Positions 8,261 to 18,066 of a stretch of DNA of 64,000 nt are shown one piece after another. The DNA is from Nitrosomonas sp. GTDB taxonomy: Bacteria > Pseudomonadota > Gammaproteobacteria > Burkholderiales > Nitrosomonadaceae. A program made the translations under genes and the position numbers. Location of the stretch: NCBI RefSeq assembly GCF_021731985.1, contig NZ_JAKFWH010000016.1:1-64000 (forward strand), read 5' to 3'. The notes beneath the pieces were generated by a model. The model did no database searches and was not told the DNA's origin. It worked only from the letters and a program-made list of their open reading frames with translations. The stretch's first letter is position 1. Every line of letters begins with the position of its first letter.

Positions 8261-10936
8261 TTAACTGGTTGCTGGATTAGGTCTTTCTGGATCAATACCG
8301 TATTTTTCTATCGCTTTAACAATCTGTTGGTTTGATATTTTTCCTTCTTCAGATAATGCTTTAAGTGCTGCAACCGTAATATAGAATCGATCGACTTCAA
8401 AAAAATGACGCAATTTTTCGCGCGTATCCGAGCGTCCAAATCCGTCCGTTCCTAAAACACGATATTTTCCAGGAATAAATTCACGGATCTGGTCCGCATA
8501 AATTTTCATGTAATCAGTGGCTGCCACTACAGGTCCTTCCCGACCTTTGAAGCAATTTTCCACATGAGACAGTTTCGCTGATTGATCGGGATGCAGCATA
8601 TTCCAGCGTGTTACACTTAAAGCTTCGCGCCTTAACTCATTAAAGCTGGTCACGCTCCAGATATCGGCATTAACGTTATATTCATTCTTGAGAATTTCTG
8701 CCGCCGCGATCACTTCACGAAGGATAGTTCCAGCACCTAGCAACTGCACATGTAATTCCTTACTGTTCTTATTTCCTTCGCTAAATAAATACATACCTTT
8801 CAATATGTCATTTTCAACGCCATCCGGCATTTCAGGATGCGAGTAGTTTTCATTCATTACAGTAATGTAATAGTAGACATCCTCTTGCTCCAGATACATG
8901 CGTCGCAATCCATCCTGGATAATGACAGCCAATTCATAAGCAAATGCCGGATCATACGAGACACAATTAGGAATCGTTGAAGCAACGATATGACTGTGAC
9001 CATCTTCATGCTGGAGCCCTTCCCCGTTTAAAGTCGTGCGTCCGGCCGTGCCCCCCAGCAAAAAACCACGACAGCGCATATCCCCAGCAGCCCAAGCTAA
9101 ATCTCCGATACGCTGAAAACCAAACATTGAATAAAATATAAAGAATGGAATCATCTGAATCCCATGAGTGCTATAGGATGTCGCTGCAGCTATCCAGGAT
9201 GACATGGCACCTGCTTCGTTGATCCCTTCCTGTAGAATCTGTCCGTGCTTGTCTTCCTTGTAGTACATTAGCTGATCAGCATCCTGCGGTGTATACAGTT
9301 GGCCAACGGATGACCAAATGCCCAATTGACGGAACATGCCTTCCATGCCAAAAGTACGCGATTCATCAGCGACAATCGGGACAATATGCTTGCCAATCTG
9401 CTTATCTTTAACCAGGATATTGAGAATACGCACAAAAGCCATGGTTGTTGAGGATTCTCGACCTTCTCCGCTAGCTTTTAGCAATGACTCAAAAGCTGAT
9501 AAAGGCGGTATTTGCAGTGCCTGAGCACTTGTTTTTCGGCTATGAAAGGTACCGCCTAAAGCTTTACGCCGCTCTTGCATATAGATAAACTCGGGTGAAT
9601 CCTCGGCTAAAGTGAGATAAGGCACTTCGTCGATCTTATCATCTGGAATATCCAGACCAAAACGATTCCGGAAGGCTTTTAATGAAGTTGTCCCCATTTT
9701 CTTTTGCTGATGGGTAATATTCTGTGCTTCACCGGCTTCTCCCATGCCATAACCTTTGATGGTTTTGGCTAATATTACTGTCGGCTGACCGGTATGTTTT
9801 ATCGCAGCAGCATAAGCAGCGTAAACTTTATAAGGATCGTGCCCGCCCCGGTTTAACCGCCAGATATCATCATCAGACATATTGGCAACCATTTCCAATA
9901 ACTCAGGATATTTGCCAAAAAAGTGTTCACGTACATATGCCCCATCTCTGGCTTTAAAATTTTGGTATTCTCCATCAACACATTCCATCATGCGTTTTTG
10001 TAGTAATCCTTTGGTATCTTTAGCCAATAAAGGATCCCAATAAGAACCCCAGATCACCTTGATCACATTCCATCCAGCGCCACGAAAGGCGCCTTCCAGT
10101 TCTTGAATAATTTTGCCATTTCCCCGTACTGGGCCATCCAAACGCTGAAGATTACAATTAACAACAAAGATTAAATTATCGAGATTCTCGCGAGATGCCA
10201 ATGAAATTGCCCCGAGTGACTCAGGTTCGTCCATCTCGCCATCGCCCATAAAAGCCCAGATTTTACGGCCATCAGTATTGACGAATCCGCGACTATCTAA
10301 ATACTTCATAAATCGCGCTTGATAAATAGCCATAAGAGGCCCCAATCCCATTGAAACTGTAGGAAATTTCCAGAAAGTCGGCATCAACCACGGATGCGGA
10401 TAAGAAGACAGACCATTACCGCCAGTTTCTTGACGAAAATTATCAAGTTGTTCCTGGCTTAAGTGTCCGAAAAGAAATGCATAGGCATAGACACCCGGAG
10501 AAGAATGGCCCTGGATATATACCAAGTCCCCGCCGTGCGTTTCACAAGGCGCATGCCAGAAATGATGATAGCCTACGTCATAGAGTGTTGCTGCCGATGC
10601 GAAACTGGCTATGTGACCACCCACATTGGTATTTCTGTTTGCGCGCAACACCATGGCCATCGCATTCCATCGCACATAGGAACGAATACGGTGTTCTATC
10701 GCATTATTTCCAGGCGAGCGTTCTTCTTTGCCGGGTGGAATTGTATTGATATAGGCAGTTGTCGCGCTATAAGGCAGGTAAGCACCTGAGCGACGAGCTT
10801 TTTCAATAAGCTTTTCCAATAGAAAATGTGCACGCTCTCCACCTATATTGATGATGACCGAATCGAGAGCATCCAGCCATTCTTGTGTTTCTTGTGGATC
10901 AATATCAGGTTGCAATTCCATGTCTGGCACACTCAT
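8261..10936 (-). CDS. aceE: Pyruvate dehydrogenase E1 (homodimeric type)
   Basis: An 891-residue thiamine-diphosphate-dependent E1 that decarboxylates pyruvate and reductively acetylates E2. Recognisable blocks are GGHIASFASAATLYDVGYHHFW, GDGEMDEPESLGAI followed by NLIFVVNCNLQRLDGPVRGNGKI (ThDP/Mg site), and ESRTFGMEGMFRQLGIW. Length matches the E. coli 887-residue protein, so it is the homodimeric alpha2 type. I prefer ATG 10936 over the TTG one codon earlier. It follows folD by a short gap and precedes aceF, forming the E1-E2 pair; no E3 (lpd) gene is in the window. Confidence 0.96.
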   Translation of the reverse strand: MSVPDMELQPDIDPQETQEWLDALDSVIINIGGERAHFLLEKLIEKARRSGAYLPYSATTAYINTIPPGKEERSPGNNAIEHRIRSYVRWNAMAMVLRANRNTNVGGHIASFASAATLYDVGYHHFWHAPCETHGGDLVYIQGHSSPGVYAYAFLFGHLSQEQLDNFRQETGGNGLSSYPHPWLMPTFWKFPTVSMGLGPLMAIYQARFMKYLDSRGFVNTDGRKIWAFMGDGEMDEPESLGAISLASRENLDNLIFVVNCNLQRLDGPVRGNGKIIQELEGAFRGAGWNVIKVIWGSYWDPLLAKDTKGLLQKRMMECVDGEYQNFKARDGAYVREHFFGKYPELLEMVANMSDDDIWRLNRGGHDPYKVYAAYAAAIKHTGQPTVILAKTIKGYGMGEAGEAQNITHQQKKMGTTSLKAFRNRFGLDIPDDKIDEVPYLTLAEDSPEFIYMQERRKALGGTFHSRKTSAQALQIPPLSAFESLLKASGEGRESSTTMAFVRILNILVKDKQIGKHIVPIVADESRTFGMEGMFRQLGIWSSVGQLYTPQDADQLMYYKEDKHGQILQEGINEAGAMSSWIAAATSYSTHGIQMIPFFIFYSMFGFQRIGDLAWAAGDMRCRGFLLGGTAGRTTLNGEGLQHEDGHSHIVASTIPNCVSYDPAFAYELAVIIQDGLRRMYLEQEDVYYYITVMNENYSHPEMPDGVENDILKGMYLFSEGNKNSKELHVQLLGAGTILREVIAAAEILKNEYNVNADIWSVTSFNELRREALSVTRWNMLHPDQSAKLSHVENCFKGREGPVVAATDYMKIYADQIREFIPGKYRVLGTDGFGRSDTREKLRHFFEVDRFYITVAALKALSEEGKISNQQIVKAIEKYGIDPERPNPATS

Positions 10937-10950
10937 CAAATTTAACTTGC

Positions 10951-11817
10951 TTATCTATTATTAATACCGGTTTGTGCACGTTCAGCCGCCAGAACGGTAT
11001 TACATAGCAACATGGAAATGGTCATCGGCCCTACCCCTCCAGGAACTGGAGTAATATAACCTGCAACATTTTTAACAGATTCATAATCAACATCACCGCA
11101 GAGTTTCCCATCCGGTAATCGATTAATACCCACATCAATTACTACCGCACCAGGCTTTACCATTTCTGCTGTAATCATGTGCGGCTTTCCTATTGCTACC
11201 ACCAGGATATCAGCATTTTTTGTAAATTGAGGTAAATCACGTGTCTTTGAAGTACAAATGGTGACAGTGGCTCCCCGCTCCAATAACATCAATGCCATCG
11301 GTTTACCCACAATGTTGCTACGTCCTACCACTACGGCATGTTGACCTTCAATCGGAATATGATTTTTTTCCAGCATCACCATAACACCATAAGGTGTGCA
11401 AGGAGAAAATATTGTATTTCCGGTAACCAGTGCACCGATGTTATAAAGATGGAAACCATCCACATCTTTCTCTACGGCAATGGATGTAATCACGCGATTA
11501 TTTTCAAAATGCGATGGTAATGGTAACTGAACCAGAATGCCATGAATATGTGGGTTTTCATTGAGTGATTGAATGCAATTTAACACCTCACTTTGCTGCG
11601 TATTCCCTGGAAAACTATGCACCTCCGAGTAAATGCCGATTTCACTGCAGGCTTTAACTTTATTCCTGACATAAATACCAGATGCGGCATTATCTCCAAC
11701 GATAATCACTGCCAATCCTGGTTTAATGCCGGACCGGATCAATTTCTCGGTCCGTATTTTCCACTCAGCACGTACCGACTCAGCTATTTTCTTGCCATCT
11801 ATAATATGAGCGCTCAT
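10951..11817 (-). CDS. folD: Bifunctional methylene-THF dehydrogenase/cyclohydrolase
   Basis: A 288-residue FolD enzyme converting 5,10-methylene-THF to 10-formyl-THF in one-carbon metabolism. Motifs include [14 protein letters not shown] with the catalytic Lys, [24 protein letters not shown], the NADP-binding [18 protein letters not shown] and [15 protein letters not shown]. Its length is standard. It is the first gene of the tight folD-aceE-aceF run, and links functionally to the metF-ahcY-metK methyl-cycle genes just upstream. Confidence 0.97.
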   Translation of the reverse strand: MSAHIIDGKKIAESVRAEWKIRTEKLIRSGIKPGLAVIIVGDNAASGIYVRNKVKACSEIGIYSEVHSFPGNTQQSEVLNCIQSLNENPHIHGILVQLPLPSHFENNRVITSIAVEKDVDGFHLYNIGALVTGNTIFSPCTPYGVMVMLEKNHIPIEGQHAVVVGRSNIVGKPMALMLLERGATVTICTSKTRDLPQFTKNADILVVAIGKPHMITAEMVKPGAVVIDVGINRLPDGKLCGDVDYESVKNVAGYITPVPGGVGPMTISMLLCNTVLAAERAQTGINNR

Positions 11818-11906
11818 TCTTACGCCAGCAACCAGTTTGGTCAGTTAATCTTAATTTCTCGTTATTCGCCAGATAATATCGAACATACACATAATACGCA
11901 CAAAGG

Positions 11907-12596
11907 TTAACCCGCTAGTTTGCTTTTCTTTATTTTTTTGCGATATATAAATACACCAATAAGAAATACCGGTATTACAAAAAGAGCCGCTGAAATCAAT
12001 CCCGCAGCAAGAATTGCAATCGCACTATTCCCTGGCATAAACAATGTTACAAACCAGATCACGGCAAAGGCGATAAATAAACCACCATACAACATAATCT
12101 TTCTACCGCGATCATATAATCGCCAAAAGGCTCCTGAAACTTGCGTATCATCGATGTGGTGATCAAAAACTTCTGCCAGACTGTTATCATCGGGTTCAGA
12201 TTCATACCCGACAGCTACAGCCAAAGCATTGTGATCATCTTCAATTTTTGACATTTTTCTCAAAAACTCAATTCGCTTGGCTACTTTATTTTTATGTAGC
12301 CCATCTTGAATTAGCATGGCTCTCAAAGCTACAAAAGCCAATTCACGTGCATCATTTACATTTCCCAAGCTTTCAGCAAATTTCCACATCACACCCAATA
12401 AATAAAGCTGAATGGTCATGTCTTTAAATTCAGGTGCAAAGTCATAATCTTTACTTTTGATGCGCTCAAGCTGAGCAATCAGCATTTCTCTTGCATGCGC
12501 AACACAAGCATCCGTTGTTGAAACATCTGGAGTGGTTATCTCCGGAACAACTGCTTCGGCAGTAGATTTATCTGGATCAGTTGTTACCTCTTTCAT
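11907..12596 (-). CDS. Hypothetical protein with two C-terminal membrane segments
   Basis: A 229-residue protein I cannot assign to a named family. The first 140 residues are soluble and helical, with an acidic N-terminus rich in Thr/Pro/Asp. Two hydrophobic segments follow (residues about 166-187, LYGGLFIAFAVIWFVTLFM, and about 192-217, AIAILAAGLISAALFVIPVF), ending in a strongly basic tail RKKIKKSK. This predicts an inner-membrane hairpin with a cytoplasmic N-domain. A GAGGTCT-like ribosome site precedes the ATG. It reads with folD downstream and could be part of that operon. Confidence 0.7.
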   Translation of the reverse strand: MKEVTTDPDKSTAEAVVPEITTPDVSTTDACVAHAREMLIAQLERIKSKDYDFAPEFKDMTIQLYLLGVMWKFAESLGNVNDARELAFVALRAMLIQDGLHKNKVAKRIEFLRKMSKIEDDHNALAVAVGYESEPDDNSLAEVFDHHIDDTQVSGAFWRLYDRGRKIMLYGGLFIAFAVIWFVTLFMPGNSAIAILAAGLISAALFVIPVFLIGVFIYRKKIKKSKLAG

Positions 12597-12740
12597 TTTG
12601 AGACCTCGTGCTTTATTATTTTAATCAGAATATTGATGCGCATTATATACTGGCTGAAGAATTCAGGAAAAAGATCGTATCATCTGCTGATGATACTGCT
12701 TATATTTGACCAGAGTAACAAAAAAACAAGGAAATCTAAC

Positions 12741-13601
12741 TTAAACAGCATTCCCTTTAAGATTGAGGCGCTGCCAGATGATCGATGTCAGATCGGCTGA
12801 ATTTAATGTGTAGAAATGTAATCCGGGCGCACCTGCTTGTAATAAACGCTCGCAAAGATCAGTGACAATATCCAACCCAAAAGCTTGAATGGATGCACTA
12901 TCATCACTATAACCTTCCAGTTTCTTACGAATCCAGCGAGGAATTTCAGCACCGCAAGTATCTGAAAACCGAACCAGTTGAGAGAATTTATTAATCGGCA
13001 TGATGCCCGGAACAATAGGAATGTTCAAACCCGCTGAGTCACAGGATTCAACGAAATGATAATAAGCGTCCGCATTATAGAAATATTGAGTAATCGCAGA
13101 ATTTGCTCCGGTTTCAATTTTTCGCTTAAAATTTTCGAAATCTGCTTGTGCAGAACGCGCTTGTGGATGGCACTCCGGATAAGCAGCCACATCGATATGA
13201 AACGAAGATCCGAACTCCTGCCGAATAAAAGCAACCAGTTCGCTGGCATAACGAAATTCTCCAGCTTGTGCCATACCCGATGGCAAATCGCCACGGAGCG
13301 CAACAATATGCCGAATGCCTGCTTGATGGTATTTTTCAAGAATCGCTCGAATATTCTGCTGAGTCGAGCCAATACAAGAAAGGTGAGGAGCGACAATGTG
13401 TCCTTCTGCTTGAACTTCTAACACTGTTTCCAGTGTTCGTTCACGAGTTGAGCCTCCGGCACCAAAAGTTACAGAAAAGAATTTAGGATTGTATTGCGCC
13501 AATTGCCTGCGTGTTAACCGGAGTTTCTCAACACCTTGCGGGGTTTGAGGCGGAAAAAGCTCAAAGCTGAAAGTTGGGGAAAATTTCTTTTGTGATTTCA
13601 T
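12741..13601 (-). CDS. metF: 5,10-methylenetetrahydrofolate reductase
   Basis: A 286-residue flavoprotein reducing 5,10-methylene-THF to 5-methyl-THF for methionine synthesis. Diagnostic segments are FSFELFPPQTPQGVEKLR, FFSVTFGAGGSTRERT, VAPHLSCIGST, IVALRGDLPSG, the AITQYFYNADAYYHFVE segment and VPGIMPINKFSQLVRFSD. The start may be ATG 13601 or GTG 13607; neither has a strong ribosome site. It follows ahcY and, with metK upstream, groups the methyl cycle enzymes. Confidence 0.95.
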   Translation of the reverse strand: MKSQKKFSPTFSFELFPPQTPQGVEKLRLTRRQLAQYNPKFFSVTFGAGGSTRERTLETVLEVQAEGHIVAPHLSCIGSTQQNIRAILEKYHQAGIRHIVALRGDLPSGMAQAGEFRYASELVAFIRQEFGSSFHIDVAAYPECHPQARSAQADFENFKRKIETGANSAITQYFYNADAYYHFVESCDSAGLNIPIVPGIMPINKFSQLVRFSDTCGAEIPRWIRKKLEGYSDDSASIQAFGLDIVTDLCERLLQAGAPGLHFYTLNSADLTSIIWQRLNLKGNAV

Positions 13602-13691
13602 CTGCACGAGTTTATAGGGTCAGAATTATTTCAATCCACATTAATACGAATACTAATCAGCTCTGTTTTATAACAAGCTATTGCTAAATCT

Positions 13692-13729
13692 GAGAATCAT
13701 TCGAATTTATGTAAATTCAAACGATTCTC
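13692..13729. repeat. Hairpin between ahcY and metF
   Basis: Positions 13692-13708 and 13713-13729 form a 17-bp inverted repeat (GAGAATC arms with an A/T-rich core, two wobble positions) around a four-base loop. It lies right after the ahcY stop, on the path to metF. It lacks a clear T-run on either strand, so I call it a stable stem, possibly a processing site or weak terminator/attenuator, not a proven terminator. Confidence 0.5.
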
Positions 13730-13750
13730 CCGTTCAGAAAGATTAAATGA

Positions 13751-15184
13751 TTAATAACGATACATCGCTGGCTTATAGGGACCGTTCTTATCGAGACCTA
13801 AATATAATGCCTGCTCATCCGTTAATTCAGTGAGTTTTACTCCCAACTTCCCAATATGCAGACGCGCTACTTTTTCATCCAATTGTTTGGGTAGGACGTA
13901 AACATTTTTCTGATAATTTTCCCCATTCTGCCATAGCTCCATCTGTGCCAATACTTGATTGGTAAATGAACTGGACATTACAAAGGAAGGGTGCCCAGTA
14001 GCACAGCCCAGATTTACCAACCTGCCTTGCGCTAGTACAATGATGCGGCGTCCTGTCGGAAATATGACATGATCAACCTGTGGTTTGATATTTTCCCATT
14101 GATATTTCTGGATAGATGCAATGTCGATTTCGGAATCAAAATGGCCAATATTGCAAACTATCGCTTGATCCTTCATTTTCAACATATGATCATGCGCAAT
14201 AACTCGCAAATTACCAGTCGCTGTAACAAAAATATCCGCTTGATCACAAGCATCGTTCATCGTAACCACACGATACCCTTCCATCGCTGCTTGAAGCGCG
14301 CAGATTGGGTCAATCTCGGTAATCCAGACGGTTGCGCCGAGACCACGTAATGATTGCGCACAACCCTTACCTACATCACCGTACCCGCAGACTACTGCAA
14401 TCTTTCCAGCAATCATCACGTCCGTTGCACGCTTGATGCCATCAACCAATGACTCTCTACAACCATAAAGATTGTCAAACTTTGATTTAGTGACAGAATC
14501 ATTCACATTAAATGCTGGAAACGGAAGTTCTCCATTTTTATGCATTTCATATAAACGATGAACCCCTGTAGTAGTTTCTTCAGTAACCCCACGAATCCTG
14601 GCAAGATTTTTTGAATACCAGTTAGGTTCGGATGACAGTTTGCTTTTGATTGAAGCAAACAATACGGTTTCTTCTTCGTTGGTAGGATTGGCAATAACTG
14701 AAGGATCTTTCTCTGCTTTGGCTCCCAGAATAAGCAGCAATGTAGCATCACCGCCATCATCCAGAATCATATTGGCACCACTGGGTTGTCCAGCAACTGT
14801 CCATTCGAAGATCTGGTGAGCATATACCCAGTAATCTTCCAGAGACTCTCCCTTATAGGCAAACACAGGTATATTCTTAGCTGCTATGGCTGAAGCGGCA
14901 TGGTCCTGCGTAGAAAAAATATTGCAGGAAGCCCAACGCACTTCCGCGCCTAAAGCCACTAATGTTTCAATTAACACAGCAGTTTGAATCGTCATATGCA
15001 AAGAACCTGCGATACGTGCGCCTGCTAGTGGTTTTTGATTCGCATATTCTTTACGCAATGCCATCAGACCTGGCATTTCTGTTTCGGCGATTGCTATCTC
15101 TTTACGTCCCCATTCTGCCAACGAAATATCGGCAACTTTATAGTCAGTAAAAGAACCACCTTTTGGGTTAAGCACAGCGTTCAT
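13751..15184 (-). CDS. ahcY: S-adenosylhomocysteine hydrolase
   Basis: A 477-residue NAD-dependent enzyme splitting S-adenosylhomocysteine into adenosine and homocysteine, relieving product inhibition of methyltransferases. Motifs include [34 protein letters not shown]-type [12 protein letters not shown], the NAD site [19 protein letters not shown] and the C-terminal [10 protein letters not shown]. The start is ATG 15184 ([10 protein letters not shown]) with AAGGAG at 15191-15196; a 23-residue longer frame would read through the riboswitch and is rejected. Expression is probably controlled by the SAH riboswitch in its leader. Confidence 0.97.
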   Translation of the reverse strand: MNAVLNPKGGSFTDYKVADISLAEWGRKEIAIAETEMPGLMALRKEYANQKPLAGARIAGSLHMTIQTAVLIETLVALGAEVRWASCNIFSTQDHAASAIAAKNIPVFAYKGESLEDYWVYAHQIFEWTVAGQPSGANMILDDGGDATLLLILGAKAEKDPSVIANPTNEEETVLFASIKSKLSSEPNWYSKNLARIRGVTEETTTGVHRLYEMHKNGELPFPAFNVNDSVTKSKFDNLYGCRESLVDGIKRATDVMIAGKIAVVCGYGDVGKGCAQSLRGLGATVWITEIDPICALQAAMEGYRVVTMNDACDQADIFVTATGNLRVIAHDHMLKMKDQAIVCNIGHFDSEIDIASIQKYQWENIKPQVDHVIFPTGRRIIVLAQGRLVNLGCATGHPSFVMSSSFTNQVLAQMELWQNGENYQKNVYVLPKQLDEKVARLHIGKLGVKLTELTDEQALYLGLDKNGPYKPAMYRY

Positions 15185-15203
15185 AATCTTCTCCTTAAAT
15201 ATG

Positions 15204-15276
15204 AACGAGCGCCGTTGTAACAATACCCACCTTTGCTGAGCCTCACGGAACAAACCGCTGCAGCGCTCCTCAGCAT
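15204..15276 (-). promoter_or_regulatory. S-adenosylhomocysteine riboswitch
   Basis: On the minus strand the leader of ahcY reads GCTGAG (15274-15269), GAGCGC (15268-15263), CTCAGC (15240-15235), GCGCTC (15212-15207). The first pairs with the third and the second with the fourth, giving the interleaved pseudoknot of the SAH riboswitch, and the flanking ACAACGGCGCTC resembles the conserved 3' block. It sits about 10 nt before the AAGGAG site of ahcY, consistent with a switch that turns expression on when SAH rises. SAH riboswitches are known in beta- and gammaproteobacteria upstream of ahcY. Confidence 0.9.
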
Positions 15277-15327
15277 AGGGGAAGAATCAATTAGAACTTA
15301 CTAATAGCGGCAAATGCTACGAATAAT

Positions 15328-16491
15328 TTATAGACCAGCATCGGCACGTAATTGAGCAGCTTTATCCGTAAATTCCCAGGTAAATTCAGGAAGCTCACGA
15401 CCAAAATGTCCATAGGCTGCAGTTTTCCCGTAAATAGGGCGTAACAGATTCAGTGCATGAATGATACCGCGGGGACGTAGATCAAAATGTCTTTCAATTA
15501 ATTCGGCAATCTTTTCGTCAGCAATTTTCCCTGTACCGAATGTGTTAACCATCAATGAAACAGGTCTTGCAACACCAATGGCATAGGCAACTTGCACCTC
15601 ACATCTGCTGGCAATTCCAGCCGCTACAATATTCTTTGCAACATAGCGTCCGGCATAAGTCGCTGATCGATCAACTTTAGAAGGATCTTTACCAGAAAAA
15701 GCACCGCCACCATGATGTGCGGCACCGCCATAACTATCTACAATAATTTTACGGCCGGTTAAACCACAATCACCCATTGGACCGCCTACAACAAAACGAC
15801 CTGTTGGATTTACCAGATACTTAATTCGATCACTGATCAACTCGGCAGGCAATACTGGCTTAATAATTTCTTCAATAACCGCTTCAGTCAATGCCTGATG
15901 GGAAATATCAGGATCGTGTTGTGTTGAAATCACAACAGTCTCAATACGCTGTGGCTTACCATTCAGGTATCGCACTGAAACTTGCGATTTGGCATCAGGA
16001 CGCAACCATGCTAATTTGCCCTTTTTCCTCAATTCGGCTTGGCGTTCAACCAAACGATGTGCATAAAAAATTGGCATGGGCATCAGTTGCGGTGTTTCAT
16101 CGCAAGCATATCCGAACATAAGTCCCTGATCTCCAGCCCCTTGTTCCATTTCCTCTTCTTTGGTACGGTCAACTCCCTGCGCAATATCCGGTGATTGTTT
16201 GTTAAAAGCCGTTAAGACCGCACACGTAGTAGAATCAAAGCCGATATTAGAACTGGTATAACCGATATTCTTAACAGTTTCCCGTGCAATAATGTTGTAA
16301 TCCACAGAAGCATGCGTTGTTATCTCACCCGATAACACAATTAAACCGGTACTGCATAATGTCTCACAAGCAACCCGCGCGTTGGCATCTTGACTCAGGA
16401 TTGCATCCAAAACAGCGTCAGAAATTTGATCGGCAACTTTGTCAGGATGCCCTTCAGAAACAGATTCGGAAGTAAAAAGATATTCACTCAT
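15328..16491 (-). CDS. metK: S-adenosylmethionine synthetase
   Basis: A 387-residue methionine adenosyltransferase making SAM from methionine and ATP. Family motifs are [33 protein letters not shown], the [20 protein letters not shown] segment and the C-terminal [10 protein letters not shown]. The ATG at 16491 ([10 protein letters not shown]) is the canonical start; the TTG at 16506 would add five residues. It lies upstream of the SAH riboswitch and ahcY, so SAM synthesis, SAH recycling and methyl-THF supply are encoded together. Confidence 0.97.
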   Translation of the reverse strand: MSEYLFTSESVSEGHPDKVADQISDAVLDAILSQDANARVACETLCSTGLIVLSGEITTHASVDYNIIARETVKNIGYTSSNIGFDSTTCAVLTAFNKQSPDIAQGVDRTKEEEMEQGAGDQGLMFGYACDETPQLMPMPIFYAHRLVERQAELRKKGKLAWLRPDAKSQVSVRYLNGKPQRIETVVISTQHDPDISHQALTEAVIEEIIKPVLPAELISDRIKYLVNPTGRFVVGGPMGDCGLTGRKIIVDSYGGAAHHGGGAFSGKDPSKVDRSATYAGRYVAKNIVAAGIASRCEVQVAYAIGVARPVSLMVNTFGTGKIADEKIAELIERHFDLRPRGIIHALNLLRPIYGKTAAYGHFGRELPEFTWEFTDKAAQLRADAGL

Positions 16492-16608
16492 AGTTTTATC
16501 TATCAAAATTAGGAAAAGTTATAAAGTATACCCGATTGCGTCTTTGAAAATAGAATTCAGTCAAACTTAATATTTATTTTATAAAAACAACATCACTGCT
16601 GCGACGAT

Positions 16609-18066
16609 TTATTCTTTATTCTCCGCAAAAAATATCTCACACCCTCCATGTGGGTTATAACGGTATCGTGTATCATTCAAGCGCATACATTTTGGACCGA
16701 AAGGATTAGCAGTGCCAATATATAATCCATCCGGTGAAGATATCAGTGTTCGTAGACCAATGTTATATGGATTACCCATACCATTGGTTGTCACTGGTAT
16801 CCAATTCTCGCCATCGAAACTCCTGTATAGATCAAAACCCGATTGACGTTCCAAAACAAATTGTGGATCGACGTGATTTACTATCCCAGTAAAAGCTTCT
16901 GGCCAGTTTTCTCTATTTGCATAGCCTAATAACGCACTCCACTCGAAAGTACTTAAATAAAGCCATCCTTGGTGCTCACACATGCGCCAAAAATAACCGT
17001 TGAAGAAATTATCGAATCCCGGCATATATCCAGAAAGAGCCTCTTTCCAACCATCCGGAGTCTCGCGTGCATCACCGACTATTAAATCCCAATGCCCATC
17101 TGGGTAAATTCGTATCAATTCGGGTGGTGCAGGACCAATTTTATTTTGCCGATCAACCCCTCCACCTTGTATTCCACTGCCAACATACAGCGCGCCCTTG
17201 AATGGATACATACTGAGTACACACTGATTAAAAGCACCACGATACGCACCTCGATCAATGATTTTTTCCCAATGATAAGGGGGTTCTCCATCTACTGTGC
17301 TACGCCAAACCTGATAGCCTTCCAGATTAAAAGTACCAACATATAGATAATCTTCAAAGCCAGCCATTTCAAAGATTGTTTTATTACCAGAGTCTCCAAA
17401 ACCAAAATCGCTAACTGGTCTCCATTGACCACTCGCTGGTTTTTTACTTTCGTAGACCACTGAATGTGCAGATATATTTGGATTTCCTCCGCGAGAGCCA
17501 GCTGGAGTTGTAAAAAGACGCCCCTTAAACATCACCATTGTTCGGATTGTTGTTACGGGTAAACCAATTAAACCTGGTTCACAAGTTGGTGTAAAAGTGG
17601 CGCCGTCTTCAGACGATAATATTAGTGGCCCAGGTCCTTTTGCAGGTGACCAAGTACTAACGAGCAGAACAGGTTTATCATTATTATTTCCCTGATAGAC
17701 TATCATTCCACGATAGCCTATTTCTCGTGTAATGAGTTTACCGTGACTACCTGTTATGAGTGGTGCTTTATGAATCCTCTCCCAGCTTTCACTGTTTGGA
17801 CTATACCGCCAAATCTCTGCCCGCATATCTAGTTCAAATGGATCCTCCGGACACTCGACTGGCCATGTATTCAACCCAATTGAAAGACGCGAGCTCATAA
17901 AGGGAAAATTACCGCGCGTCGTCGCTACATAGAGTTGGTTTTTAAACCAGGCCATAGAATGTGCATAAGCATTAAGTCCATCGCCGAAACCACCGTGTGC
18001 AATTAACCTAAAGTCTTCTTTTTTAAGGCCTGGTCTGATGCTTAGTTTATTTTTTACCCGACTCAC
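16609..18066 (-). CDS. Beta-propeller-like protein of the lipid-synthase operon
   Basis: A 485-residue protein with no signal peptide and no family I can name. It has recurring blade-like strands: QLYVATTRGN, KPVLLVSTWS, GRLFTTPAGS, YLYVGTFNLEGYQVWRS, ALYVGSGIQGG, WLYLSTFEWSALLG and GLYIGTANPFGP, separated by 40-70 residues. This pattern suggests a six- or seven-bladed propeller akin to kelch/BNR-type folds. It starts with GTG directly after the stop of the alpha/beta hydrolase (no gap) and is the last gene of the operon, so it probably works with the Pfa-like synthase, perhaps as a scaffold, transporter-associated or carbohydrate/lipid-binding factor. That role is inference. Confidence 0.75.
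   Translation of the reverse strand: MSRVKNKLSIRPGLKKEDFRLIAHGGFGDGLNAYAHSMAWFKNQLYVATTRGNFPFMSSRLSIGLNTWPVECPEDPFELDMRAEIWRYSPNSESWERIHKAPLITGSHGKLITREIGYRGMIVYQGNNNDKPVLLVSTWSPAKGPGPLILSSEDGATFTPTCEPGLIGLPVTTIRTMVMFKGRLFTTPAGSRGGNPNISAHSVVYESKKPASGQWRPVSDFGFGDSGNKTIFEMAGFEDYLYVGTFNLEGYQVWRSTVDGEPPYHWEKIIDRGAYRGAFNQCVLSMYPFKGALYVGSGIQGGGVDRQNKIGPAPPELIRIYPDGHWDLIVGDARETPDGWKEALSGYMPGFDNFFNGYFWRMCEHQGWLYLSTFEWSALLGYANRENWPEAFTGIVNHVDPQFVLERQSGFDLYRSFDGENWIPVTTNGMGNPYNIGLRTLISSPDGLYIGTANPFGPKCMRLNDTRYRYNPHGGCEIFFAENKE

Noticed and set aside
13692-13729. Intrinsic terminator after ahcY
   Set aside because: The stem is strong but lacks a T-run on either strand, so it is listed only as a hairpin.
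15185-15253. 23-residue N-terminal extension of AhcY
   Set aside because: It would translate the SAH riboswitch; the ATG at 15184 has AAGGAG and gives the usual length.
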